This document shows, one piece after another, positions 16,346 to 25,105 of a stretch of DNA of 64,000 nt. The position numbers were made by a program, and so were the translations under genes. Below the pieces are notes generated by a model. That model made no database searches. It saw only the letters and a list, made by a program, of their open reading frames with translations, and was not told the origin of the DNA. Every line of letters begins with the position of its first letter. Position 1 is the first letter of the stretch. Source of the stretch: Actinospineispora eucalypti (GTDB lineage: Bacteria; Actinomycetota; Actinomycetes; Mycobacteriales; Pseudonocardiaceae); the NCBI GenBank assembly GCA_014208095.1, contig JACHMT010000001.1:2232001-2296000 (forward strand), written 5' to 3'.

Positions 16346-17716
16346 TCAGAGTTCGCGGGCGATCCGCTGGGCGACCCGTTTTCCCTCGGAGACCGCGCCG
16401 TCCATGTACCCCTCGTTCCGGGTGGCGGTCTCCGCGCTGGCCCAGTGCACCCGCCCCACGGGGTCGGTCAGGGCCGTCGTGTACTGGGTGGTCAACCCGG
16501 GAGCCCGGGCGGCGACGCAGCCGCTGATCCACGGTTCGTGCGCCCAGTCCTTCTCCAGGAGGTCCACCGGGTGCGCGGCCCTCGGTCCGAAGATCGTGGT
16601 GAGGTCGGCGACGAAAGCGGCCCGCCGGGCCTCGGGATCGTCGAGGATCTCGTCGCTCCAGGTCAGCCCGTACCCCGCGCCGGCGGTGCCGACGAAGGTC
16701 AACAGGATGCCCAGGCTGCCGTCGGGCGGGGAGTTGTCGATCACGAACCCGGCCACCGGCAGGTCGGTCAGGGCCATCCCGCTCAGGCCCTGATCCCGCC
16801 AGAACGGCCGGTCGTAGACGGCGAAGAGCTTGCTCTCCGTGCCGTTGTGCCACTTGCGCTGCAGGGCGGCGCGGCGGACCGGGAGCTCCGGGGTGAAGCG
16901 GATGCGGTCCGCGTCCGCCGGCGCCATCGCCACGATGACGTGCCGCGCCCGCACCTCGGCGCGGTGCGACCTCACCAGGGCGCCGTCGCCGTCCCGCACG
17001 ACCTCGGTGACCGGCGAGCCGAGCACCACCCGGTCGCCCAGCCGCTCGGCGATGGTCAGCGCGATCAGCTGGGTGCCGCCGGCGACCCGTGTCTCCTGGG
17101 CTCCGCCGGTGACCTCGATCAGGTGCCCGATGCCGCCCGCCGAGGCGATCCGGGACAGCATCAGCAGCAGGGAGGTGCTGTGCGGGTCCTCGCCGTTGAC
17201 GATCGTGAAGCAGAGCGTCAGCAGCCGCCGCGCCTCCCGGGTCAGCGTGTTCACGTCGATCCAGCGGCCGAAGGTGGTGCCGTCCCACCGGCGCGCCCGT
17301 TTCGCCGCCCAGGGCCGGTCGACCGGCACCGACCGGGCCATCCGCTCCAGCCGCAGCTGCGCCTGCGCGAAGTCCGCGAAGGCGGCCCGGGACATCGGCG
17401 GGATCGGCCCGGTGAACAACTTCCTCCGGCCGTCGCGCAGGTAGACGTGCCGGCCGTGGATGTGCGTGTCGAAGGTCGCCAGCCCGAGCTCGTCGATGAG
17501 GGCGAGGATGTGGTCCTGCCCGGGGCCCACCCACTGGCCGCCTCCGTCGGCCACCACCCCCGGGGCGACCTCGACGTTGACCGTCCGGCCGCCGACCCGC
17601 TCGTTGGCCTCGAGCACGACCACCGAGTGCCCCGACCGGGTCAGCTCGCGGGCGGCCGTGAGGCCGGCGAGCCCGGCCCCTATGACGGCCACGTCGGCGG
17701 CGCGGTGGCCGCTCAC
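16346..17716 (-). CDS. FAD-dependent amine oxidase (monoamine oxidase family)
   Basis: 456 residues. N-terminal dinucleotide-binding VAVIGAGLAGLTAARELTRSGHSVVVLEANERVGGRT, substrate-domain GGQWVGPGQDHILALIDELGL, and the C-terminal FAD-binding region VHWASAETATRNEGYMDGAVSEGKRVAQRIA, all typical of flavin monoamine oxidases. It oxidises an amine to an aldehyde or imine and gives hydrogen peroxide; substrate unknown. Its GTG overlaps the stop of an upstream oxidase remnant (GTGA), so it is probably the last gene of a transcript starting at the saccharopine-dehydrogenase-like gene. Confidence 0.9.
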   Translation of the reverse strand: MSGHRAADVAVIGAGLAGLTAARELTRSGHSVVVLEANERVGGRTVNVEVAPGVVADGGGQWVGPGQDHILALIDELGLATFDTHIHGRHVYLRDGRRKLFTGPIPPMSRAAFADFAQAQLRLERMARSVPVDRPWAAKRARRWDGTTFGRWIDVNTLTREARRLLTLCFTIVNGEDPHSTSLLLMLSRIASAGGIGHLIEVTGGAQETRVAGGTQLIALTIAERLGDRVVLGSPVTEVVRDGDGALVRSHRAEVRARHVIVAMAPADADRIRFTPELPVRRAALQRKWHNGTESKLFAVYDRPFWRDQGLSGMALTDLPVAGFVIDNSPPDGSLGILLTFVGTAGAGYGLTWSDEILDDPEARRAAFVADLTTIFGPRAAHPVDLLEKDWAHEPWISGCVAARAPGLTTQYTTALTDPVGRVHWASAETATRNEGYMDGAVSEGKRVAQRIAREL

Positions 17717-17844
17717 CGGGCCGCCCGGTGGAGCCGGTCGGCGAGTGAGCCGAGGTGGGGAGCCTGGGCCAGGCCGGGCCCATTGCAGCCGATCAAGTAG
17801 AAGATGTTGTCCGTTGCTTTGCCGGCCACCGGCAGCCGGGCCAT
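17713..17844 (-). pseudogene. C-terminal remnant of a glycine/D-amino-acid-oxidase-type FAD oxidoreductase
   Basis: This 43-residue frame begins ARLPVAGKATDNIFYLIGCN and continues into GPGLAQAPHLGSLADRL. That closely resembles the last FAD-contacting part of DAO-family oxidases (NIFYA-GCNGHGVAQAPYLG-LLADL), but all of the preceding domain is absent. The ATG at 17844 sits 4 bases from the saccharopine-dehydrogenase stop with a GAGGAG ribosome site, so the fragment may still be translated. Its stop overlaps the amine-oxidase start. Reading it as a decayed gene is an inference. Confidence 0.6.
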
Positions 17845-17848
17845 CTCC

Positions 17849-19090
17849 TCAGGCCACCGTCTCGACGATCTCGTGGCGGGCCACGCCGACCTGCTCGAGC
17901 GCCTGGTAGAAGGCCGCCGGGTCGGCCCAGTCCTCGGGTGCGAACGCGCCCTTCCGCTCCGGGTCGGCCAGCGCGAGCAGCGCGAACGCGGCACAGGCCG
18001 TGCCGGTGACGCCGCCCATGTTGTTGAGCGCGCCGTGGGGGCGCATCCGGGTGCGCCGGGCGGAGACCGCCGGCTTGCCGTTCCTGGTGCCGTAGACCTG
18101 GGCCAGCAGGCCGCCGCGGTACGGGTAGGTGCGGCGCAGCGCGGACATCGCCAGGAACCTGGCCATCTCGGTCGGGCCGCACTCGCCCCGGCGGACCTGG
18201 CCCGCCATGCCCCGCAGGGTGTTGCGCCAGCCCTTGGCCGAGCCCGGGCCGCCCTTGACGACGTCCTCGATGAAGTCCACCGCCTCCCGGGCCGTCATCC
18301 GCCCCTCCTGGACGGCCAGGCCCATGCCGCGGGCCAGCCCGTTCAGCGGGGCCGGGTCGAGCCCGCCGACGCAGCGGATGCGCCGCGCGCCGGGGTAGCG
18401 GCGGGGCAGGGTGACGGGTTCGGGGTGGGCGGTCTCGTACAGCAGCACGTCCGCTGCGCCGGCGAGGATGGGGAAGGTGCCGGTCTCCACGAACGTCTCG
18501 TGCACCACCTGGCGACCCTGCTCCCAGGTCAGGCAGTCGCCGGCGGAGATGTGCAGCAGGTGCTCGAGGACGGCCCGGCCCACGGCGGGGCGCTCGTCGC
18601 CCACCAGCCAGCAGAGGTCGATGACGTCGACGGTGTCGAGATCGCTCGCGGCGTCGACGGCCAGGACGTTGGACATGCCCGGTGAGGCCCCGCAGCCGAC
18701 GTAGACCGGTACGCCCGCCGCCCGGGCCTTCTGGTCCAGGCTCAGGGCGTGTTCGGTGCTCTCGACGTCGTCGTCGAAGTCGAGGTAGGGCACCTTCGCC
18801 TCCAGGCAGGCCTCGATCACCGGTGCCGAGGTCCGGATGTACGGGCCGGCGCCGAGGACCACCAGCGCCGCGTCGCCCACCAGCTTCCGCAGGGCTTGGT
18901 CGTCGAAGAGATCCAGGCGATGGACACTCGCCCGCCCCGCCGGCAGCTTCCGGGCCAGGGGTTCGAGTGACTCCGGGCGAATGTCGGTGAGCACCAGCTC
19001 CCGGCCGCCGGGGGCCAGGGCGAACTGTTCGATCGCCACCCGGCACATCTCACCGGCCGCGCCGATGAAGACCACCTTCGTCCTCGCCAT
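17849..19090 (-). CDS. Saccharopine dehydrogenase-like NAD(P)-binding protein
   Basis: 413 residues. N-terminal Rossmann motif VVFIGAAGEMCRVAIEQF, then DIRPESLEPLARKL and GAGPYIRTSAPVIEACLEAKVPYLDFDDD, typical of the saccharopine dehydrogenase / trans-acting enoyl reductase superfamily. YVGCGASPGMSNVLAVDAASD continues the catalytic-domain pattern. Exact reaction unknown; pairing with an amine oxidase suggests amino-acid or polyamine metabolism. ATG at 19090 is chosen because GAGGAGAG precedes it. The divergent TetR gene and a palindrome in the shared gap suggest TetR control. Confidence 0.85.
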   Translation of the reverse strand: MARTKVVFIGAAGEMCRVAIEQFALAPGGRELVLTDIRPESLEPLARKLPAGRASVHRLDLFDDQALRKLVGDAALVVLGAGPYIRTSAPVIEACLEAKVPYLDFDDDVESTEHALSLDQKARAAGVPVYVGCGASPGMSNVLAVDAASDLDTVDVIDLCWLVGDERPAVGRAVLEHLLHISAGDCLTWEQGRQVVHETFVETGTFPILAGAADVLLYETAHPEPVTLPRRYPGARRIRCVGGLDPAPLNGLARGMGLAVQEGRMTAREAVDFIEDVVKGGPGSAKGWRNTLRGMAGQVRRGECGPTEMARFLAMSALRRTYPYRGGLLAQVYGTRNGKPAVSARRTRMRPHGALNNMGGVTGTACAAFALLALADPERKGAFAPEDWADPAAFYQALEQVGVARHEIVETVA

Positions 19091-19122
19091 GGGTCTCTCC
19101 TCGTCATCCCGACATGTAATCG

Positions 19123-19137
19123 AACTCGATTCGAGTT
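19123..19137. promoter_or_regulatory. Probable TetR operator palindrome
   Basis: AACTCGA and TCGAGTT flank a central T, a perfect 7-bp inverted repeat in the 98-bp divergent gap between the saccharopine-dehydrogenase-like gene and the tetR gene. The related half TCGAGTT recurs at 19193-19199. Placement between divergent genes is classic for TetR autoregulation. Confidence 0.6.
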
Positions 19138-19149
19138 TGACTCTTGGCA

Positions 19150-19178
19150 TTGACGTCGTCAAGACCTCGGTTGATACG
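19150..19178 (+). promoter_or_regulatory. Candidate promoter of the tetR gene, leaderless
   Basis: TTGACG at 19150-19155 and GATACG at 19173-19178 with 17 bases between. Transcription would then begin at about 19185-19189, at the GTG start codon (19189), implying a leaderless mRNA. No ribosome site precedes that GTG, consistent with this. Confidence 0.5.
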
Positions 19179-19188
19179 ATCTCGAATC

Positions 19189-19827
19189 GTGGTCGAGTTT
19201 TCCGGGGCGCGGGCCCGGCAAGCCCCCGCGCGGCCCAACGCCGTGCTACAGCGCCGAGGGGTGGAACGCGTCGAGGCGATCCTGGACGCCGCCGAGCGGA
19301 TCCTCGGCGGGGAGGGTTACCCGGCGGCGACCCTCAAGGCCATCGGTGAACGCGCCGGCATCCCCACGGCCTCGGTCTACCACTACTTCTCCGACCGCAA
19401 CCAGGTGGACGCCGAGCTCATCCGGCGCCACATCCGCGCCCTCGACCAGCGGGTCTCCACCGCACTGGAGGATGAGGCGCGACCGGTCTCGCTGCGCGCG
19501 GCGGTCGACGCGGTGATCGACTCGATGCTCGGCTACTTCCGCGAGCACCCGAGCTGTGTGGAGCTGTGGTTCTCCGGGCGCAGCGACCCGCTGCGGGAGC
19601 TGGTCCAGGCGTTCGACGATGCGACCGCCGAGCACGTGTGGCGGCTGGCGACCGAGCGCGGGCTCCTGCGCGAGGACACGCCACTGCTGGTCATGCAACT
19701 GGCCTTCGAGGCCGGAAACCGCCTGTTCGACGTGGCGTTCCGGCGCACCCCGACCACCGGCGACGACGCCACCCTCGACGAGGCCCGCCGCCTGGTCACC
19801 GCCTACCTGGAGACCTACGCCGCCTAG
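19189..19827 (+). CDS. TetR family transcriptional regulator
   Basis: 212 residues. N-terminal helix-turn-helix RVEAILDAAERILGGEGYPAATLKAIGERAGIPTASVYHYFSDRNQVDAELI, followed by an all-helical ligand domain. GTG at 19189 gives a normal ~25-residue lead before the HTH; an upstream in-frame ATG at 19144 would overlap the promoter. It likely represses itself and the divergent saccharopine-dehydrogenase/amine-oxidase genes through the palindrome at 19123-19137. Its TAG stop overlaps the TAG of the convergent lipoprotein gene. Confidence 0.9.
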   Translation: MVEFSGARARQAPARPNAVLQRRGVERVEAILDAAERILGGEGYPAATLKAIGERAGIPTASVYHYFSDRNQVDAELIRRHIRALDQRVSTALEDEARPVSLRAAVDAVIDSMLGYFREHPSCVELWFSGRSDPLRELVQAFDDATAEHVWRLATERGLLREDTPLLVMQLAFEAGNRLFDVAFRRTPTTGDDATLDEARRLVTAYLETYAA

Positions 19828-20390
19828 AGCAGGACCAGGGACATCATGGACTTGCGGATCACCGGTTCGTGCCGGGGGAAGCTGGCGTCCGGCGTGGTGG
19901 CCGTGACCACGTAGATCTTGCCCGGGACCACGACCACCAGCTGCAGGTTCCGCATCGTGATCTGCTGGGTGAAGGTGGAGCCGAACAGGTGGCCCGGTAA
20001 CCCGCTGGGCAGGGTCACCGCCTCGTCGACCACCGGGTGGTAGCCCGGCGCCAGGGCGGGCAGCTGCTGGCGGGTCTGGGTGACGGTGGTCGCCAGGTCG
20101 TCCTCGGTGGCGGCGGTGACCACGTTCATGGTCACCGTCACCGGCGGGCCGGCCGAGGTGTCCGGGGCCGGCAGCAGGAAGGTGACCGCCGCCTGCTCCG
20201 GGCCGGCGCCGATCCGCCAGCCCTGGGGCGGGTCGATGCCGAAACCGTTGGTCTCGTCGCGGTACCCGACTGACGGCCCGGCCTGGTCCGGCGCCGCCTG
20301 GTCGGGTTCGGCGGGGCCGCCCGAGCACCCGGCCAGAACGCCCAGCAGGGCCAGCGCGGCCAGCACCCCGGCCCGCCGAGTCGATCTCAT
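19824..20390 (-). CDS. Putative lipoprotein, DcrB/PsbP-like
   Basis: 188 residues with a basic n-region, hydrophobic core and lipobox VLAGC (Cys22): exported and lipid-anchored. The mature part starts with a short Asp/Pro/Ala linker, then GYRDETNGFGIDPPQGWRIG, the pattern that opens DcrB/PsbP-like domains of actinobacterial lipoproteins. Role unknown. The stop codon overlaps that of the convergent tetR gene. ATG at 20390 is preferred; a second ATG at 20399 adds three residues. Confidence 0.75.
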   Translation of the reverse strand: MRSTRRAGVLAALALLGVLAGCSGGPAEPDQAAPDQAGPSVGYRDETNGFGIDPPQGWRIGAGPEQAAVTFLLPAPDTSAGPPVTVTMNVVTAATEDDLATTVTQTRQQLPALAPGYHPVVDEAVTLPSGLPGHLFGSTFTQQITMRNLQLVVVVPGKIYVVTATTPDASFPRHEPVIRKSMMSLVLL

Positions 20391-20460
20391 GGCGCACATC
20401 CTCGCGGGTGCCCGCCTCAGCGTCCAGGCGGGCTGTCGATCAGGCGCATAGGGTGACGCC

Positions 20461-21405
20461 ATGAGCTCATCGCGAGTGGAGCCGCCGGCCCACCTGGGGC
20501 CGCCGGAGGTCGTCGAGGTCAGCGACGGCGTTTACGCCTACATCCAGCCGGACGGCAGCTGGTGGATCAACAACACGGGTTTCCTGGTCGGCGAGCGCGG
20601 GGTGATCAGCGTCGACGCCTGCTCCACCGAGCGGCGCACGCGGGCGTACCGGGAGGCCATCGCGCGGGTCACCGACCGGCCGGTGCGCACGCTAATCAAC
20701 ACCCACCACCACGGTGACCACACCTTCGGCAACTGCCTGTTCGGCGAGGCCACCATCGTCGCGCACGAGCGCACCCGGGAGGAGCTGCTGGCTGCCGGCA
20801 CACCCGGGCAGCTGCCCTTCTGGACGCCCGTGGACTGGGGCGGCCTCTCCCTGGCGCCGCCGTTCCTGACCTACACCGAGGGCGTCACCGTGTGGTCCGA
20901 CGAGCTGCGCTGCGAGGTGCGCCACGTCGGCGGCCCGGCGCACACCACCAACGACTCCATCGTCTGGCTGCCCGAGCGGTCCGTGCTGTTCTGCGGCGAC
21001 CTGCTCTTCCAGGGCGGCACGCCGTTCCTGCTGATGGGCTCGGTGGCCGGGGCGATCGACGTGCTGGAGAACGTGGTCAAGCCGCTCGGTGCGCAGACCA
21101 TCGTGCCCGGCCACGGCCCGGTGAGCGGCCCCGCGCTGATCGACGAGGTGCTCGGCTACCTGCGGTTCGTGCTGGACACCGCGCGAGCCGGCAAGGCCGC
21201 CGGGCTGTCACCGCTGGACGCCGCCAAACAGGTCGACCTCGGCGGCTACGCCGACCTGCTGGACGTCGAGCGGATCGTGGGCAACCTGCACCGGGCCTAC
21301 GCCGAGCTGGGCGACACCCCGCCGGGCGGCCCGATCGACCTCGTGGCCGCGCTCAACGACATGATCGCCTACAACGGCGGCAAGCCGCTGACCTGCTACG
21401 CCTGA
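20461..21405 (+). CDS. Metallo-beta-lactamase-fold hydrolase
   Basis: 314 residues. The metal-binding HHHGDH lies at residues 82-87 (INTHHHGDHTFGN), followed by HVGGPAHTTNDSIVWLPERSVLFCGDLLF (metal Asp) and VPGHGPVSG (last His). Such enzymes hydrolyse esters, lactones, thioesters or phosphates; no specific substrate is indicated and it lacks features that would mark it as an antibiotic-degrading enzyme. Its TGA stop lies within the first unit of a 22-bp repeat pair. Confidence 0.88.
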   Translation: MSSSRVEPPAHLGPPEVVEVSDGVYAYIQPDGSWWINNTGFLVGERGVISVDACSTERRTRAYREAIARVTDRPVRTLINTHHHGDHTFGNCLFGEATIVAHERTREELLAAGTPGQLPFWTPVDWGGLSLAPPFLTYTEGVTVWSDELRCEVRHVGGPAHTTNDSIVWLPERSVLFCGDLLFQGGTPFLLMGSVAGAIDVLENVVKPLGAQTIVPGHGPVSGPALIDEVLGYLRFVLDTARAGKAAGLSPLDAAKQVDLGGYADLLDVERIVGNLHRAYAELGDTPPGGPIDLVAALNDMIAYNGGKPLTCYA

Positions 21406-21444
21406 AGTGACTGAATCACCCTGCTGAAGTGACTGAATCAGCGG
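21401..21444 (+). repeat. Two 22-bp repeat units (family 1 satellite)
   Basis: Units at 21401-21422 and 21423-21444 share CTGAAGTGACTGAATCA with the array at 12812-13166, in plus orientation. The first unit supplies the TGA stop of the preceding hydrolase gene; the second ends 20 bases before the carbonic anhydrase start. Confidence 0.85.
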
Positions 21445-21464
21445 TGGGGATAGGCTCCGAAGCC

Positions 21465-21992
21465 GTGCCGATCTACGCCCTCGGAGCCAGTGAGCCCGAT
21501 ATTCATCCGGATGCTTACGTGCATCCGGACGCGGTGGTGATCGGGAACGTCACGCTGGGGGCGTTCACCACGGTGTGGCCGACCGCCGTGTTGCGCGGCG
21601 ACGACGGCGGCATCGTGGTCGGCGAGCGCACCAGCATTCAGGACGGCACGATCATCCACTGCACTGTGGTGCAAGACACGGTGATCGGCGACCGGGTGAC
21701 GATCGGCCACAACGTGCACATCGAGTCGGCGGTGGTCGGCGACGGCTGCCTGATCTCGTCCGGCTCGGTGGTGCTCAACGGCGCCCGGGTGGACGAGGGC
21801 GCGGTGGTCGCCGCCGGTGCGGTGGTCTCGCCCAACGCGCACGTGCCCGCCCGGCGGATGGCCCTGGGCGTGCCGGCGAGGGTGCGCGAGGGCTACCAGG
21901 TGCCGGAGAACTACTTCGATTTCGCCGTCGAGTCCTACGTACAACGCGGCAAGCGATTTCGCGCGGAACTGCGCAGATTGGATCGGTCATGA
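21465..21992 (+). CDS. Gamma-class carbonic anhydrase-like protein
   Basis: 175 residues of left-handed beta-helix hexapeptide repeats ([75 protein letters not shown]). The putative zinc histidines in DGTIIHC and TIGHNVHIE are present. Family members hydrate CO2 or act as uncharacterised metal-bound trimers. GTG at 21465 (VPIYALG) matches the usual N-terminus; an earlier in-frame GTG at 21429 lies in the repeat and is rejected. The TGA overlaps the ung start (ATGA). Confidence 0.88.
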   Translation: MPIYALGASEPDIHPDAYVHPDAVVIGNVTLGAFTTVWPTAVLRGDDGGIVVGERTSIQDGTIIHCTVVQDTVIGDRVTIGHNVHIESAVVGDGCLISSGSVVLNGARVDEGAVVAAGAVVSPNAHVPARRMALGVPARVREGYQVPENYFDFAVESYVQRGKRFRAELRRLDRS

Positions 21993-22669
21993 CGGCGAAA
22001 CCGCTGGCGGAGGTGGTCGAGGCGGGTTGGGCGAAGGCGCTCGAACCGGTCGCCGAGAACATCGCCTCCATGGGCCAGTTCCTGCGCGCCGAGATCGCGG
22101 CCGGCCGCCGCTACCTCCCGGCGGGGGAGCACATCCTGCGGGCGTTCCAGCAGCCGTTCGACGAGGTCCGGGTGCTGATCGTGGGGCAGGACCCCTACCC
22201 GACCCCGGGGCACCCGGTCGGGCTGTCGTTCTCGGTCTCGCCGGAGACCCGGCCGGTGCCACGCAGCCTGGCGAACATCTTCCGGGAGTACGGCGAGGAC
22301 CTGGGGCACCCGGTTCCGTCCTGCGGCGACCTCACGCCGTGGACCGAGCGGGGCGTGCTGATGTTGAACAGGGTGCTCACCGTGCAGCCCGGCCAGCCCG
22401 CCTCACACCGGGGCAAGGGCTGGGAGGACGTCACCGACCAGGCCATTCGTGCGCTGGCTGCCCGGCCGGTGCCCCTGGTGGCGATCCTCTGGGGACGGGA
22501 CGCGCGCACGCTGCGCCCGCTGCTCGGCTCGGGCGTGCCGTGCATCGAGTCGGCGCACCCCAGCCCGATGTCGGCGGACCGCGGTTTCTTCGGCTCTCGA
22601 CCGTTCAGCCGGGTGAATGCCCTGCTCACCGAGCGTGGCGCGGACCCGATCGACTGGAAGCTTCCTTAG
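21989..22669 (+). CDS. ung: Uracil-DNA glycosylase (family 1)
   Basis: 226 residues. The catalytic water-activating motif [18 protein letters not shown] and the minor-groove loop [21 protein letters not shown] are intact, as is [24 protein letters not shown]. Removes uracil from DNA to start base-excision repair, which matters in GC-rich genomes with frequent cytosine deamination. Translationally coupled to the carbonic anhydrase gene by an ATGA overlap. Confidence 0.96.
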   Translation: MTAKPLAEVVEAGWAKALEPVAENIASMGQFLRAEIAAGRRYLPAGEHILRAFQQPFDEVRVLIVGQDPYPTPGHPVGLSFSVSPETRPVPRSLANIFREYGEDLGHPVPSCGDLTPWTERGVLMLNRVLTVQPGQPASHRGKGWEDVTDQAIRALAARPVPLVAILWGRDARTLRPLLGSGVPCIESAHPSPMSADRGFFGSRPFSRVNALLTERGADPIDWKLP

Positions 22670-22774
22670 GCTGTCCACCCCACGATCGAGGCCCCGCATT
22701 GTGTCCTGGGCCCGGTTCTGGGAGCATCGGTGACGCGCACACGCGCATATCTCGGCTAGTAGAGGAACAGAAAC

Positions 22775-22978
22775 ATGGCGCAGGGCACGGTCAAGTGGTT
22801 CAACAGCGAGAAGGGCTTCGGCTTCATCACTCCTGATGGAGGCGACAAGGACGTGTTCGTCCACTACTCGGCCATCAACGGCAACGGGTACCGCTCGCTG
22901 GAGGAGAACCAGCGTGTTGAGTTCGACATCACGCAGGGTCAGAAGGGACCGCAGGCCGAGCAGGTCACGGTCATCTGA
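22775..22978 (+). CDS. Cold-shock protein (CspA family)
   Basis: 67 residues with RNP1 (KGFGFITP) and RNP2 (VFVHYSAI) motifs: [15 protein letters not shown]...DVFVHYSAI...[16 protein letters not shown]. Single OB-fold nucleic-acid chaperone. An AGAGGAA ribosome site precedes the ATG. About 105 bases separate it from ung, leaving room for its own promoter and a structured leader as in other csp genes. Followed by a strong terminator. Confidence 0.96.
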   Translation: MAQGTVKWFNSEKGFGFITPDGGDKDVFVHYSAINGNGYRSLEENQRVEFDITQGQKGPQAEQVTVI

Positions 22979-23002
22979 GACTTAAGGCTCCCCGGAGCAC
23001 GC

Positions 23003-23040
23003 AAAAACCCGCCGCCGGCCAAGCCGTGCGGCGGGTTTTT
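23003..23040. terminator. Bidirectional rho-independent terminator
   Basis: Arms AAAAACCCGCCGC (23003-23015) and GCGGCGGGTTTTT (23028-23040) pair perfectly around a 12-base loop, giving a T-run on both strands. It sits between the convergent cold-shock and L28 genes and would end both transcripts. Confidence 0.93.
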
Positions 23041-23056
23041 CGCGAGTGGGGCCGGC

Positions 23057-23245
23057 TCAGGCGCGGGCCACCTTGCCGGCCTTGAGGCACGAGGTGCAGA
23101 CGTTGAGCCGCCGGCGGGTACCGCCGACCTCGGCCCGGACGGTCTGGATGTTCGGGTTCCACCGGCGGTGGGTACGGCGGTGCGAGTGCGACACGGACAT
23201 ACCGAAGCCCGGACCCTTACCGCAGACGTCGCAGACGGCAGCCAC
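23057..23245 (-). CDS. rpmB: 50S ribosomal protein L28, zinc-ligand form
   Basis: 62 residues: [20 protein letters not shown], then [13 protein letters not shown] and a C-terminal VCTSCLK. Two CxxC pairs make this the zinc-binding (C+) version. GTG at 23245 follows AAGGAG. As in other actinobacteria it is divergent from the FakA-like/recG genes. Zinc-free paralogs elsewhere in the genome would be needed to judge zinc-dependent switching. Confidence 0.95.
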   Translation of the reverse strand: MAAVCDVCGKGPGFGMSVSHSHRRTHRRWNPNIQTVRAEVGGTRRRLNVCTSCLKAGKVARA

Positions 23246-23410
23246 GTCGATAACTCCTTGTGTTCGATCGGGATGCGCGCATCGCACGCGCGCGACCGGC
23301 GGGCGCGCCGGAGCTGTTCCATAACAGGGTAGCGACCGGTTCGGCGACCGGCCAACCCGGGGGATGTCCTACGCTCGGCAGGCGCAACCAGCGGGGAGGA
23401 GCGGGGGTCG

Positions 23411-25105
23411 GTGTTGCGGGTTCTGGACGCGGCGGCGATCCGGCGCTGGGCGGACGCCGCGGTGCGGGTGCTCGAGGCGCGCCGGGAAGAGCTGGACCGG
23501 TTGAACGTGTTCCCGGTGCCGGACGCGGACACCGGCAGCAACCTGGCGCTCACCATGCGCGCGGCGGCCGACGCGCTGGGCCGCCTGCCGGCCACGGCCG
23601 GGTCGGCCGAGGCGGCCGCCGCACTGGCCAGCGGCGCGCTGCGCGGGGCCAGGGGCAACTCCGGGGTGATCGTCTCCCAACTGCCGAGGGGGCTGTCCGA
23701 GGCGCTGCACGCCGGCGAGTACCTGGGTGAGCACGGCCGGACCCTGGCCGCCGCGCTGAGCCGGGCCGACGAGCTGGCCCGGGCCGCGGTCAGCCACCCC
23801 GTGGAGGGCACCATCCTGTCCGTGCTGAGCGCCGCCGCCCGCGCGGCGACCCGGGAGGCCGAGACCGCGCGGGCCCGGGAGGACGGGCCGAGGGAACTGG
23901 TCCGGGTGCTGGACGCGGCGGTCACCGCCGCCGGGACCGCGCTGGCCGAGACCCCCCGCCAACTGCCCACGCTGGCCCGGGCGGGCGTGGTCGACGCGGG
24001 CGGCAAGGGCCTGGTGCTCATTCTGGAGGCGTTGCTGGCGGTGCTGAGCGGTCGCCCGGTGGACGTGGTGACCGGGACCGGCACGTACCGGCCCAGCTTC
24101 CGGTCCCGGGAGCGGGACGCGCTGATCGCCGACCGGGAGTCCGGGTCGGCCGAGTTCGACTACGAGGTGATGTACCTGCTGGAGGGCAGCTCGCCGGACC
24201 GGGTGGAGCTGATGCGCGAGCGGCTGGCCGAGCTGGGCGACTCGGTGGTGGTGGTCGGGGACGGCCAGGTGGGCGGAACCGCGATGTGGAACGTGCACGT
24301 GCACTGCACCGACGTGGGCGCGGCGATCGAGGTCGGCCTGGAGGCCGGCCAGCCGAGGCGGATCACCGTGGTCCGGTTCGCCGACCAGCTGGCCGAGCGG
24401 GGGGCCGACGACGGGCGGTTCGTGCGGGACCGCGCGGTGGTCGCGCTGGTCACCGGGCGGGAGCTGGCCGACCTGGTCCGGACGGACGGGGTGACCGCAC
24501 TGGTCGCGCCGCCCGACCGGCAGCCGGACGTGGCCGAGATCGTCGCCGCGGTGGCCGGCTGCCAGGCGCGGCACGTGGTGGTGCTGCCCAACGACATGGA
24601 CCTCAACCAGGTTGCCGAGGAGGCGGCCGACCAGTTCCGGGCCACCGGCCGCACGGACACCGACGTCGTGGTGGTACCCACCTCGTCGGTCCTGCAGGGG
24701 CTGGCCGCGCTGGCCGTGCACGACCCCGAGCGCCGCTCCGGCGCCGACGTGGTGGCGATGGCCGAGGCCGCCGCCGCGACCCGCACCGGGGTGATCCGGA
24801 TCGCCGAGAGCGAGGCCCTGACCTGGGCCGGCCGGTGTTTCGCCGGGGATGTGCTGGGCCTGGTGGACGGCGAGGTGGTGCTCATCGAGCAGGATCTGCG
24901 GAAGGGCGCGGCCCAGCTGGTGGACCGGATGCTCACCACCGGCGGCGAGCTGGTCACCGTGCTGCTCGGGCAACCGGACGAGGGCGGCACGGCCGAGCTG
25001 GGCGAGTACCTCGCCGGGCACCTGCGACAGACCCACCCGGAGGTGGAAGTGACCTGCTACCCGGGCGGGCCCGCCGGGCGGCCCGTGCAGTTGGGAGTGG
25101 AATGA
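23411..25105 (+). CDS. DAK2-domain protein, FakA/YloV-like
   Basis: 564 residues. The N-terminal DAK2 (DhaL-like) ATP-binding domain has LNVFPVPDADTGSNLALTMRAAADAL, LRGARGNSGVIVSQLPRGLSEAL and HPVEGTILSVLSAAARAA, followed by the YloV/FakA middle domain (YEVMYLLEG...MRERLAELGDSVVVVGDG) and a C-terminal domain with VVVLPNDMDL. In Firmicutes the homolog phosphorylates fatty acids bound to FakB; the actinobacterial role is less clear. The gene stands directly before recG with an ATGA overlap, the standard arrangement. Confidence 0.88.
   Translation: MLRVLDAAAIRRWADAAVRVLEARREELDRLNVFPVPDADTGSNLALTMRAAADALGRLPATAGSAEAAAALASGALRGARGNSGVIVSQLPRGLSEALHAGEYLGEHGRTLAAALSRADELARAAVSHPVEGTILSVLSAAARAATREAETARAREDGPRELVRVLDAAVTAAGTALAETPRQLPTLARAGVVDAGGKGLVLILEALLAVLSGRPVDVVTGTGTYRPSFRSRERDALIADRESGSAEFDYEVMYLLEGSSPDRVELMRERLAELGDSVVVVGDGQVGGTAMWNVHVHCTDVGAAIEVGLEAGQPRRITVVRFADQLAERGADDGRFVRDRAVVALVTGRELADLVRTDGVTALVAPPDRQPDVAEIVAAVAGCQARHVVVLPNDMDLNQVAEEAADQFRATGRTDTDVVVVPTSSVLQGLAALAVHDPERRSGADVVAMAEAAAATRTGVIRIAESEALTWAGRCFAGDVLGLVDGEVVLIEQDLRKGAAQLVDRMLTTGGELVTVLLGQPDEGGTAELGEYLAGHLRQTHPEVEVTCYPGGPAGRPVQLGVE

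Noticed and set aside
20461..21405. Antibiotic-resistance metallo-beta-lactamase
   Set aside because: Only the general MBL fold and metal motifs are visible; the sequence has no signal peptide or class-B-specific features, so a resistance role is not supported.
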